From the NCBI GenBank assembly GCA_019137255.1, contig WPDH01000256.1, forward strand, positions 1-64,000: DNA of 64,000 nt, given 5' to 3'. Origin of the DNA: Corinectria fuckeliana. Its lineage: Eukaryota; Ascomycota; Sordariomycetes; Hypocreales; Nectriaceae. How positions within the stretch are numbered: the first letter of the stretch is position 1; the number at the start of each line of letters is the position of its first letter. Made by a program: the position numbers and the translations under genes. Under the pieces are notes generated by a model that did not search any database, was not told the origin of the DNA, and saw nothing but the letters and a program-made list of their open reading frames with translations. Positions 24,016 through 34,531 of the stretch are shown here, piece by piece.

Positions 24016-24662
24016 TGTGGGCAATGGGCGATACGCGAGCGCAATGGGCATTTGGAGTAGCTGTGATAGTCGATGAGGACACAGGTATATCTAGGGCTTT
24101 GTATCAAGCCTCGATCGAGTAGGACGAAGATGTGGTGGTGATGGTGGTGGTGGTGGTGATGGCAGGTATCCTCGGCGAGGGTTCGCTTATTGTCTGTGCC
24201 GTCAATCTTGGCAACTTGAAGGCAGTAAGAGGTCTGGTAGCAAAACCAACCAACAGAAGCATAAATACGAGGCCGAAGCTGAAGCCGAACCCAGCGTCGT
24301 CCCTCTTGTACAGGTTCAAATGGTCCTCGCGACTCGCTCGCTCCACGTGCCGCCGGTTTGGAGGGGACGAGTTTTGTTGGCGGGGCATTTCCATAGCGGG
24401 GTCCGTTCTCGGGTTGGGCTTTGGCGGGCGCTGCTGCCATGACGCACCGGGTGGCTGCCCAGTGAACCCCAGGGAGGTACCGAGCCCCCATGTATCATGC
24501 AGGGCCCCGGCACGCCAATTGGGTACCGCCTGACAAGTACCGACATGGCTCGAGCTTCCGGGCTATTTCCGGTCGCGCGACTTCGGTGCTCGACTCTGTC
24601 TCTCTCTTCCGAATCCCTCATTCCATGTTGATGCTCTTCCGCATCATGACGACGTCGCCTCA
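24016..24662. promoter_or_regulatory. Shared divergent promoter region
   Basis: About 650 bp between two head-to-head genes, so both promoters must lie here. It includes a GGT/GAT trinucleotide-like run near 24128-24163. No TATA box or binding site can be assigned with confidence. Confidence 0.65.
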
Positions 24663-27624
24663 ATGCCCTTGCTCCAAGGAAGGCTCATCACCTGTGCCGC
24701 CACCCGCAGGGCTCTCCCGGGCTTGAACAGCGCTTCCCGGGGCGCAATTGGGCTCAGGCCCAACCCATCAATCTTCACCAAGATCCCTACCGTGCTCTCG
24801 CGACGATGGTACGCCGTCGACCTCCCTTCCCTCGACGACAAGTGGCGCAAGCGATGGAAGGAGTCTGAAGACGCCGGCGAGGCTCCCGCCAAGCTGTCTG
24901 AAGGCCAGGACAGCCACTGGGTTCTGCCCATGTTCCCGTACCCCTCAGGCACTTTACATCTAGGCCACCTGCGAGTCTACGCCATCGCCGACATCGTCGC
25001 CCGATACCGAAGATTAAAGGGGGAAAAAGTGCTAATGCCCATGGGATGGGACGCCTTTGGCCTCCCTGCCGAGAACGCCGCCCTCGAGCGGGGAATTGCC
25101 CCTGGAACCTGGACCAAGAGCAATATCGCCAAGATGAAGCAGCAGCTCGAGGTCATGAACGGGTCCTGGGATTGGGATCGCGTGAGTTCCTCTTCGGACT
25201 GCCTGCTCAGCCTGCGCTTTCGCATTTGCCCAACTGACACGCCGTGTGCAGGAATTGACGACGTGTGACCCCGAATTTTACAAACACACCCAGAAGCTCT
25301 TCCTCATGCTTTACGAGCGTGGGCTTGCCTACCAAGCTGAGGCTGAGGTCAACTACGACCCCGTCGACAAAACCGTCCTCGCGAACGAACAGGTGGACGC
25401 CAACGGTTGCTCATGGAGGTCCGGCGCCAGGGTCGAGAAGCGCAAGCTCAAACAATGGTTCTTTCGCATCTCCGAGTTCCGCGAGGCCCTCCTTGACGAC
25501 CTCGAGGCCCTCGCCAAGGACAACGCCTGGCCGGAGCGCGTTCTCTCCCAGCAGAAGAACTGGCTTGGCAAATCGACAGGCGCCGCCATCAAGTTCCCCA
25601 TACTAGCCATGGATCACGACATCAAGTCCGCCATTGAAGTCTTTACCACCCGCCCCGACACCCTCTTTGGTGTTCAGTATCTTGCCCTCGCAGCCACCCA
25701 CCCCGTCGTGCTGGATCTGGCCAAGAATGACCCGGAGCTCCAGGCCTTCATCGACACGGTGCCTGGGCTTCCTCCAGACTCCAAGGTTGGCTACCTCCTG
25801 CCACACCTTCGGGCTATCAACCCGCTGGCCTACCACGAGGACACCCCTGCAACCTCCAAGGTGTCTCTGCCCATCTATGTGGCGCCATATGTCCTAGGCG
25901 ATTATGGCGAAGGCGCCGTCATGGGCGTTCCGGGCCATGATGTTCGCGACCACTCGTTCTGGAAGGAGCATCACTATGATGCGCCTATCCGCCATGTCCT
26001 CGCTCCCTCCGACGATGGGGCCACAGCGACCCTGGAAGACGGGCCGTATGTTGACCACGGCATCATGACAGAGCATAGCGGCGCTTTTAAAGGGAAACAC
26101 TCGGCAGATGCTGGAGAAATAATCGTCCGCTTGCTCGAGGCAGCCAAACTTGCCAAGCCCGTCGACAAGTGGCGCCTCCGAGACTGGCTCATCAGTCGTC
26201 AGCGGTACTGGGGCACGCCGATCCCCATCGTCCACTGCGACTCGTGCGGTCCCGTTCCCGTTCCCGACGAACTGCTCCCTGTTGAGCTCCCTGAAGCCGA
26301 CGGCCACTGGGCTGCCGGCCGCACGGGAAATCCCTTGGACTCCACGCCCGACTTCGTCAACACCACATGCCCCAAGTGTGACGGCCCTGCCCGCAGAGAC
26401 ACGGACACCATGGACACCTTCGTCGACTCAAGTTGGTACTACGCCCGCTTCGCGGACCCTCACAACAAGGAGCATCTCGTCTCGCCCGAGGCCGCCAAGA
26501 CCCTGCCCGTGGACACGTACCTCGGCGGCATCGAGCACGCCATCCTCCATCTCCTCTACGCCCGCTTCATCTACAAGTTCCTCGCCACCACGCCTCTGCT
26601 CCCCCAATACTCGGAAGACACCGCGCACTCCGCGGAGCCCTTCAAGCGCCTCATTAGCCAGGGCATGGTCCACGGCAAGACCTTCATCGACCCGGCCAAT
26701 GGCAAATTCCTCAAGCCCGACGAAGTCGACCTCTCAGACCCGGCCAAGCCTCGCGTCGTGGCCTCGGGTGAGCTCGCGACCATTGCCTACGAGAAGATGT
26801 CTAAGTCTAAGTACAATGGCGTCGACCCCGCCGATATCATCGCCAGGTACGGCGCCGATGCCACCCGCGCCCACGTGCTCTTCCAAGCTCCCGTCGGCGA
26901 CGTGTTGAACTGGGACGAGGCTAAAATCTCGGGCGTCACTCGTTGGCTCCAGCGCCTGCACGACCAGGTCATCGCCCTGGCCAAGAAGACCAAGACTGGC
27001 GAGACGACGTCCGCCAAGGAATACCTCACGGCCAAGTTCAAGCGGCTCGGATCTATGGATGCAGCGGAGCTTGCGCAGTGGGATATCGAAACGGCCATCT
27101 GGAGGGAGGTGCAGCGCGTCATTGCCTCGGTCATAGCCTCTTACGAGGAAGTCTACTCGCTCAACACGGTCGTCTCCGACCTCATGGTCCTCACCAACAC
27201 CCTCATCAATAACCCCACCGCCAGCCCCGTCATCAAGCGCGAGGCCGCCTGTGCCATCGTTACTATGATGGCCCCCGTCACCCCCGCATACGCCGAGGAG
27301 TGCTGGAGCGCCCTCCACCCCGCCGCCTCCGTGTCCGTCTTCCGAGCCGCCGCCTTCCCCACGCCGGACCCCTCCGTCACCGAGCTCCTCCAGCCGCGGA
27401 GCCAGAAGTGCGCCGTCCAGGTCAACGGCAAGGTGCGCGGCGTCGTGAGCATCCCGCCGCCGCCGCCGGAGCTGCAGGGTGACGCGCTGCGCGAGTGGAT
27501 GGTGGGCCAGATCCTCGCGACGGCCGAGGGCGCCGCGCGCTTCGCCGACGGGGCTTACAATCTCCGGGCCGCGAAGCGGGCCATCCCGGTGCGGGGGGGC
27601 AAGACGATCAACTTTGTACTATAA
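24663..27624 (+). CDS. NAM2: Leucyl-tRNA synthetase, mitochondrial
   Basis: Two exons, 24663-25181 and 25252-27624, give 963 residues. It charges mitochondrial tRNA-Leu with leucine. Residues 1-45 are rich in Arg, Ala and Ser with no acidic residues, a mitochondrial targeting sequence. The class I signature HLGH is at 99-102 (after MFPYPSGT), and KMSKS is at 688-692 in YEKMSKSKYNG. The inserted editing domain is recognisable by TTRPDTLFG and VPGHDVRDHSF. WDTFVDSSWYY-type catalytic-core sequence is present (here MDTFVDSSWYYARF). The C-terminal anticodon-binding region ends with a small VQVNGKVRG domain. The 70-nt intron splits WDWDR from ELTTCDPEFY, as homology demands. The yeast homologue Nam2 also helps splice mitochondrial introns; that role is not shown here. 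Confidence 0.96.
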
Positions 27625-28439
27625 GAGACGAGCATTAGACTATGGAAGATTTCTGCCACTTTGGGAAATACCTTAGGCCTAAAAAGTCACCCAGAAGTAA
27701 AAGTTGAGTGCGATATTCGGCCAGAACAACATCCGTACGCCTATGCGCTGAAGGCTACATGGGAATCTGATGCAAGAAGGCTAGGAATACGTCTTCAGGG
27801 ACAGTACGGCCAGGGCCCGTGCAAAGGACAGGAGCTTAAGGAATGGATTCAATGTGGTTCAAATGCGGCTGTAGCACGGGCCGAAAGGATTATCAGGATG
27901 CTCGAGGGCTGATACGTGGAATAGATCAACGGGAACTTCACAGCGCTTCATAATCTCACCTCCCTCCATGCACATTTGCGTCCCCTAACTCTCACTAGCT
28001 TGATATTTTGTCGTCGGTCATCTCAAGGTTCGTGAAATGAACTCCGACTTCCGGACCGTACCTTACCAACCGGCTAGAACACACCCCACGCAGCAGACGC
28101 GAGACGCGAGAGTCACCAAAACAATACTATGAGTGGCTGTGACATGTACGGTGGTATTGGGGAGAATGGCGGTTACGAATGTTCCATCTGTGGAGGGAAG
28201 AAAATAAAACGATGAGTAATGGTCTTTGATGCTGGGTTTGTCACACGTTGTCACTTGAAACTAATTTCGCAACTAATGCAATGAGCCAGTGAGCCCGTGA
28301 GCTAATGTCCCATTCGGCTTTTTATACGCTGAGACTGTGTCGGATAATTGGATTCCAGCAACGTTATGGATTGAGGAGCCCGCGCATCCCCTTCTTGGCC
28401 ACTGGGTCCGATAACGCGCCGCCACGCCCATCGTCAGGC
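27625..28439. other. Intergenic stretch
   Basis: Holds the likely 3' UTR of the upstream synthetase. One 83-codon open frame (27661-27912) has only a TTG start and no recognised domain, so it is not called as a gene. Nothing else is evident. Confidence 0.5.
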
Positions 28440-28937
28440 CATGCACAGTTTGGTTCAAGACGACGATGATAGCACCAGCGACGTGGGCAGCGAGTCCCAA
28501 GGAAGTGAATCCCATCTTGACCGAGCGAATTTGCGGCGTGATAAGAACTATTATCCCTCTCCCACGGAAGTCGAAGAGATAGGCTTAGGCGACGAGTCTG
28601 ACAGCGAAAATCAATAGCCACGCAAGCGCCGCAAGGTCTCGAGGCCTCTGCCAGCTTGCTGCGCGATGCAGCAGCTAGTGTTGAGCGCTCTCGTCGGGGA
28701 AGACCGTCTTTGAGATCAAGGGGGAAGAATACTCAGGCAAGCGGTATCCCCAGCCCAGCGCCATACCAGGCGACGTCCGATGAGACTGAAGTCAGGACGG
28801 TTCTCATAAGGTTTGAGGAATGGCCGCTTGAGAATGCTTCACTCAAGCGCATAACCGAGAACGGCAAAACAACTTTCCAGTTACAGTTTGACTGGACTCC
28901 TTATACAAAGCGTGGGCATGCTAGCAGCACCGATTAG
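28440..28937 (+). pseudogene. Broken gene, N-terminal part of a fungal Myb/SANT-type protein
   Basis: An ATG at 28440 opens a frame with Asp/Ser-rich sequence (QDDDDSTSDVGSES) that ends at a TAG at 28617-28619. Reading through gives PRKRRKVSR, a basic nuclear-signal-like patch. After a frame change near 28650 the coding sense resumes to 28937, with LIRFEEWPLENASLKR and FQLQFDW. The FEEWPL...FQLQFDW module is familiar to me from multicopy fungal proteins that also carry a C-terminal Myb/SANT-like module; this is recall, not a search. The in-frame stop plus the frameshift indicate decay. The matching C-terminal module lies on the same strand at 32347-32611. Confidence 0.55.
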
Positions 28938-29304
28938 GTTGATTCACTCTTAACACAGATGACGGCTATGGCCAAGCGAGCTTTAGGTCTATGAGCTAAA
29001 TACACCCCACATTAAGATGATCTTCTCATTAACCCTACTTTCTCCATAGAGCATTCTTTCTGAGTCACCGCCCTGGTTTTTTACCTAGCTTCTTCTGAAA
29101 CCGAATGGTAGCTAAGGAACGATCCGATGATAACCCATTTCTGGCATGGGGACCTGAGCTATATAATTAACCGTTCCTCGCTGCAAATAACTTATGGTTC
29201 CCTGATTCTCCGTCCGTTTTTTCTCTTAACTACCTACATATGATACAAGTCTGCAACACCCATAACCCCAGAGGGCATTCTTCCGAGATCAGTATTGACA
29301 TAGC

Positions 29305-30739
29305 TTATCCTCGGTTGAGCCAAGCATCAATAAGAGTATCACTTGCCGCAGCCCTAAGAGACGGCTCAAATTTCAACATGTTTTCGATCAGTTTACCCAC
29401 ACTCACAATGTCCTCCCTCGTGAATTCGGCGTGTTTATCGTCGTCGAAGTAGACCTCTGCCAGCCATTCCTGGAGTGTATAGCTGTGGTCTTCGTCAGGC
29501 AGATCCTTTTGCATTGCTTGCCATTTGTCCCGCCACCGTGATGGTAGCCCGTCAGTGGCGAACCCCATCATTTGTTGAACAAGGACCGGCAGGGTTAACA
29601 TGATGACATCGAAGGGAGGTCGGCCGGTGACGAGTTCAAAAAGCTACATTGGTTAGCTCTGTCGTCTGGATAGGAATGCAATCGGAGGCTTTACCAGGCA
29701 TCCAGCGCTCCACAGGTCCACTCGATGATCCAATACGTCTCCGAAGATGACCTCTGGTGCTCGTATAGGCAACGGGGTATGCAGTGTGTTCGGGGCGTTG
29801 TTGTCGAAGAACGCCTCTCCGAAATCGATGATTTTGACTGATGGAGAGGACAGTAATATGTCTCTCTTCCGGAATGGAGCGGGCCGAACGACATGGGATG
29901 GGACATTGCGCGCTAAAGACTTCCCATCTAGTCTGCTCACTGGACCAGTTTGAGGCTTCCAAAGCCTGTCGAAAAAGTCTCTTTCGTCCAGGGAATTCAG
30001 GTCGGGTATTGTGATGGCTAAGTTTCGGGTGTGAAGATCTAAAAGTCGAGTCAGCAGGACGCAGAGAAGGCATCCATGGATGGTGGAACAATTTACCCCC
30101 ATGGCCAATGTTGTGGGATGCGAGGAAATCAAGTCCTTGCAGGGCCTGGTTAGCAAAGACTTTGGCAAGCTTCGCCGGAAGCCTGTCATCCCTGTAATGT
30201 GATGCAACAAAATCAGCCACGCTGGGACCGACGAGTTCAAGCACGAGACAGTCATGGGTTCCATTGGGGCCGACCACAGTAAAATGGTCCAACATGTGAT
30301 TCAGATGGGACCACCCGGGATGGCGTCTTGGAAGGGCGGATATTGCCCGCAAGATCTCAAGCTCATGTGTATGCCCAATGTCTGAAACTGAAACCTTGAT
30401 GGCGACATATTGGTCGTCGCTACACGAGAGTTAGCAAAGAGGGTTTCATATTCTAGTTGGTATAGATAGACATACCTTTGGTCTTTTGCAGCTACCCCAG
30501 CCTAGCTTGTGCAGAATCTTGTATCGTCCATCCTTTAGAACGTCGCCTAATCCGAGAGGATGGTAACCTCCTGGTTGATACCGGTGTAGTGGCTCGGCAT
30601 CGATATCGCATTTGTATGTCTGTGCTGGCATTTGGAAGTTGCGACAGCGAGCTGCATTGGACTTGAAGAAACTATGAAGAGAAACTGGCTGGATCCTGCC
30701 TGGTGTGAAAAATGCCCTTGGAAACCTCAGATGTACCAT
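29305..30739 (-). pseudogene. SRPK-like protein kinase, frameshifted in the glycine-rich loop
   Basis: Four exons are readable: 30476-30739, 30097-30419, 29695-30038 and 29305-29643. Introns two and three keep the frame; the first join does not. Family landmarks: RYKILHKLGWGS (start of the glycine loop), YVAIK (ATP lysine), GHGDLHTRN (catalytic loop), VKIIDFGEAF (metal-binding DFG), IRAPEV and DLWSAGCL. Right after GWGS the residues that normally complete the loop (about six, YSTVW-like) are missing. The following bases spell AKDQ only in another frame, which is also the frame that joins exon 2. A deletion of about 17 nt explains this. The rest of the kinase is clean, so the damage is recent or is an assembly error. 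Confidence 0.8.
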
Positions 30740-32346
30740 GCTGGTCGCAAGTCGTGACGCTTTAATGAGATGGCGCCGGTTTGGAGCGAATTTCTACTAG
30801 CTAAGTAAGGATGACTTGGGGCCAGTAGTAAGTACTGTTATCACGTGCAGCGCTAAATCTGCAGCACGTACACGCACATGCCTCAGCAACTCATCAATAT
30901 TGCCCTGTTCAATTGGGCTCTTGCGACGAGACTAGCATTGCCCTAACACGGCTGTCTATTTTAGGAAAACTGCAAACTCGAAAAATAAAAACTAGGGGTT
31001 GCAGACGATGGCACTTGTCAAGCGTGGCAGGGCGAGTTAGTATTGAGATGACATTCCGGTTGTCCCTCGCAGGCTGGCGTGCGGTGCAAGTTGCGGCGGC
31101 TAAGGTGTCTATAGTCCCCCACACGGTTTTAAGCGTCCACGCTGTCCTGCTTGAATTGTAATACAGATGTTGGCAATGAGGGCGGCTACTGAAACGGAGT
31201 CGGTGTTAAATTCTCGTCTAACAATTTCTAATAATAGATGGAAGACAACTTCACCCCACTGACTGCCTTATAGTACGATCTGGAGATTTCTTACAGTCTT
31301 AAAATGAGCTCTTAAAGGTAGTAGCAATAAATTATAAATACACCTTTGTTCCTAAAGACAAGACTACTCCTCCTCTGTTTTATTTTATCTTAAAGCATAA
31401 ATTGTACATACTGAAATTTGCTGCTATTATATCTTTTCCATTCCCTATACGGCAACATAAAGCAATATGCCTCCCATACCCAGAGGCCTGGTCATTATGA
31501 CACAACGAATCAATAACTCGGCTTTAAGGAACATGACCCTCAACTTGACTGAGAAAGCCACGCAAGAGCAGGACCTTGCTCATTTTACCCAGGCTATGTT
31601 AAAGTAATATGCAACGCATGTGGTTATCTTTTTATGCGCAGTTATTAATACCTATTGGAATCCATCCCACACCAGCCATTCTGATCCCACTCCGCACGTT
31701 ACAGCTCTGCTGGCAACGGATACCCAAGCCAGCTTGAACAAGTCCCAGGCCGTGCACATCTATCATGACGACGACGGAAATTACGTGGGGCATATACTAT
31801 ATGAAGAACGGCCGAACAGGTCTACTGACGAGTAAGCCGGTTGGATTTTCGTGGGCAATGGGCCTGCTAAGTAGTGCGGCTGGGAAGGGAGAGTTGGTTC
31901 TATCTGCAAGCAATGTCGTAGGAGAGTTTTCACCCTTGTATCAATTCCACCACGCTCTGAGATATATTGCCGTTGTTTGCGGTCGAGAAAGCGCATGACG
32001 CTAAACGTTGGCCATATCTTCTTGGTAGATTACGTCCCAACCCAAGGCGCAGATCAAGGCAAATCCGGTCCGCTCGAAAGCTATTTATCTCTTACTTATT
32101 TTCGTCTACTATCCCTTTCCCACGCCGCATCGTTTTTATTGAAGACGGGAGTCCACTAGAGAGGTAGCCAGGGAAGTACGAGGAACGACAGGCCGCAAGT
32201 GGGGCTACTCTGTTCAGACTAATAGTGTAGACTATAGTTTGCAATGTAGTTTAGTTTGACCGTGGCGGACAGACCAATAGTGCGTAGTCTGGCCAAGTCA
32301 AACGGACCGGTAGTTTAGTTTAGTTTGGTCAAGTCAAACGGACTAA
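30740..32346. other. Intergenic stretch with coding remnants and repeats
   Basis: No intact gene. From about 31467 an ATG opens a frame that stops at 31603-31605. Coding-like sequence resumes to 31835, then in other frames to about 32000 and 32160, as in a decayed gene. No domain can be named. A segment around 31200-31440 is A/T-richer. Imperfect direct repeats occupy about 32210-32343. Confidence 0.45.
32285..32343. repeat. Pair of imperfect 23-bp direct repeats
   Basis: The unit at 32285-32307 recurs at 32321-32343 with two differences; the shared core is caagtcaaacggac. A looser third relative (agtttgaccgtggcggac) lies just upstream near 32254-32270 and reads as a partial inverted copy. 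The arrangement ends four bases before the ATG of the Myb-like remnant at 32347 and could be the terminus of a mobile element. Confidence 0.7.
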
Positions 32347-32611
32347 ATGAGCAGTTTGAGGCTTTCACACGCACTGGTTACACTATTAGGAGCCCTAGTC
32401 GCGACAAAAAAAAAAAACCAAGTGAGCCCCAGCAAAACGGGAAAGTATTCAGACGATGAAGATAACTTCATCATACAACTGAAGGAAGAGGAGCGGCTGA
32501 GGTGGGCAGAGATTCGTCAGCGTTTTGCTCAGCGTTTCCCCGAACGAGGCGGCTCGGGCCTGCAAGTGCACTACTAACTATACGAAACTCAAGGATCGTG
32601 GGAGAAATTAA
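32347..32611 (+). pseudogene. Broken gene, C-terminal Myb/SANT-like module
   Basis: The frame from 32347 reads GKYSDDEDNFIIQLKEEE, then RLRWAEIRQRF, a SANT/Myb-like helix pattern with its acidic start and tryptophan, then GLQVHY and a stop at 32575-32577. Shifting frame by one after four bases continues with YTKLKDRGRN and a stop at 32609-32611. That is the usual end of this fungal module (LQVxYxTKLK), so a small indel truncated it. The ten-A run at about 32407-32418 may have slipped too. The N-terminal half of the same type of protein lies 3.4 kb upstream on the same strand. Confidence 0.6.
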
Positions 32612-32640
32612 TATCATCATGCTCTTCCGCGTTCCAAAAG

Positions 32641-33180
32641 CTACTTAGCTATGCCAAGATGCCCACAGTAGAGAGCCAGGAAAAGAGCGGTGACGCCACC
32701 ATTTTCTGGCTGTTTGTCGACATCCGAGAATTTCAATAGTAGAGTAACGACCTCCTCTCTACCATAGGCAGAAGCGAGGTGGAGGGTAGTGACAGATAGG
32801 CGAGTGTCAGTTCGTGGAAGATACAATGGGGAGCTGCTCCTAGTTGACTGAAAATCTTCAAGAGGAAAGACGCTAAAGGGGAAGGTCACTTCCTCCTCTG
32901 TAGCGTTGACATGCTGGAAATCATCAATGAACTTCTGAGATAAGTCGACAAGGAACTTGACTCGCTCAAACGGTACGTAGTTGAGAATGGATCGTATTGA
33001 GAACATTGTAGCGGTGCCTCCAAGGTTGTCTTTGACCTCATGCCCATTCTCGGCGGCCTGCGATAGCCGCGTCCGACCATATCCCTCGCCTTTGGACTCG
33101 ACGTCGGCGCCATTCTCGAGCAGCAGCCTCAGTGACCATAACCATTTCATGATCTGGCTTGAGGACGGGATGCCAGCGCC
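32641..33180 (-). pseudogene. Ankyrin-repeat protein fragment
   Basis: An open frame without an ATG start shows two ankyrin-like segments: LRLLLENGADVESKGEGYGR, followed by LSQAAENGHE, and further on TTLHLASAYGREEVVTLLL, followed by NGGVTALFLALYCGHLG. Fungal NLR-type and other ankyrin proteins carry long arrays of this unit. Here only pieces remain, separated by about 80 residues of unrelated sequence, with a stop in mid-repeat. No upstream exon with a start is evident. Probably a relic of a larger repeat protein. Confidence 0.6.
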
Positions 33181-33558
33181 GCCCAAAGGCGCCTACGTAG
33201 GCGATCCGCGTCACGGAAATCGACGTCGTTGTGCCGTCACCCAGGGGGGCCTCGCAAGATGGGCGGATTACTTTCTCAATACCATTCAAGCTCATTGGTC
33301 TTCCTCCTGCTCGTCACCATGTTGTGCGAGCACCTTGAATAGCTGCGCCCTCTGGGCTTCCGAGTTGGTCCGCCAGTCCCCAGCCGTCTGGAGTACTTAA
33401 TCCCTTCCTGCCCCCTCTCCTCCTCTCCTCCTTTCTCGTCCTCTCCATCAATCCTCGCTCGCTTCGACTTCGCCCGACCTTACATCACCACCAACGTCTA
33501 AGCCGGTGCGTCAGTCCTTCCGCCTCGACGTCTCACCTGCTTTTACCTTTCCAACAAC

Positions 33559-33705
33559 CTCCTGGGAAAGCTCGCGAAGCGCGCCTCTCTCGCATACTCA
33601 AGAGGCCAACTTGCTCTCGCACCCTGCACCAACTGTCACGAGAGCTATAACTGTGATGGTAGCGCTATGCCCTTCCAGGATTGCGTCTTTCCCCCGACTT
33701 ACTAG
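33559..33705 (+). pseudogene. Small Cys-rich remnant
   Basis: This frame reads LAPCTNCHESYNCDGS, then MPFQDCVF, and stops at 33703-33705. The CxxC...GxxxPFxxCV spacing recalls a Cys-rich domain found in many fungal proteins of unknown function (DUF3716-like), but only half of the motif is present and there is no start codon. Low certainty. Confidence 0.25.
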
Positions 33706-34531
33706 GGCCTCGCTTATACCTCTGGATGGTAAGCTACTGTAAATGCTACTTCTGAACAGACAGAACAAATATACACCAAGAGGAGAGAAGATAAGATGAG
33801 ACAAGAGAAAATACATTAGTATAGGAACAACGATACCCAACTCCAGAACGAGTCTTTCATGCATCTATCTACCCCATCTCAAGGCTGATTAGGGCGTCAC
33901 GCTCCGACGTGAGGCGGTGCAGAACCAAGACGTCATTGCTACATGTTAAAGGTCCAAGGTCTAGCAGATCGTACAGGTGATTTTGTCCCACCGCTATCAT
34001 GGTAACAATGACAAACATGATCCAAAGCGGCCGACGGTCGACGAGGTTGATACGCCAAGCCGGACCCCCTTCCCCCCCCCTCCTTCGGCGAACGGGGATT
34101 CCGGGTTCCCCACCACCGGGGATCAGCAAAAAGAGGGCCCACTCCGCCGCGGTCAGATACAACACCTCCTTCTAGACCTCTGTGGACTACTTCTGGCTGC
34201 ACGTTGCCATGTGCTCAGCTGGGTCGAGGTCAAGCCTCGTTACGCGACATGTCACGCGGGGAGACGATTCGTTGCTTCGTGCAACCTCTTTGTTCCAACA
34301 TCAAACGTGGGGAGGACATTCGGTTACTTGTGCGCCTCATGCGTGACAACATCGAGTTCTGAATCCGGTAAACGTCTTAAAACCAGGGTATTTCGTAAAT
34401 GCTCAATCATAGTACTCCGGTATTTCTGAAAACGCCTATGATGCAAGCGATGTCATCTACCCTACGGTCCAGCTGGTGTCTGATGCAAGAACCAGCGGCA
34501 GTAAATACCAAAACGAAACGCCGCAGCGGGC
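33706..34531. other. Intergenic stretch
   Basis: No gene supported. Contains a C-run near 34070-34080. Frames on both strands are short and domain-free. Confidence 0.5.

Noticed and set aside
27661..27912. 83-codon open frame just downstream of the leucyl-tRNA synthetase
   Set aside because: It has only a TTG start, no recognised domain and overlaps the likely 3' UTR. It could be a relic but nothing supports a gene.
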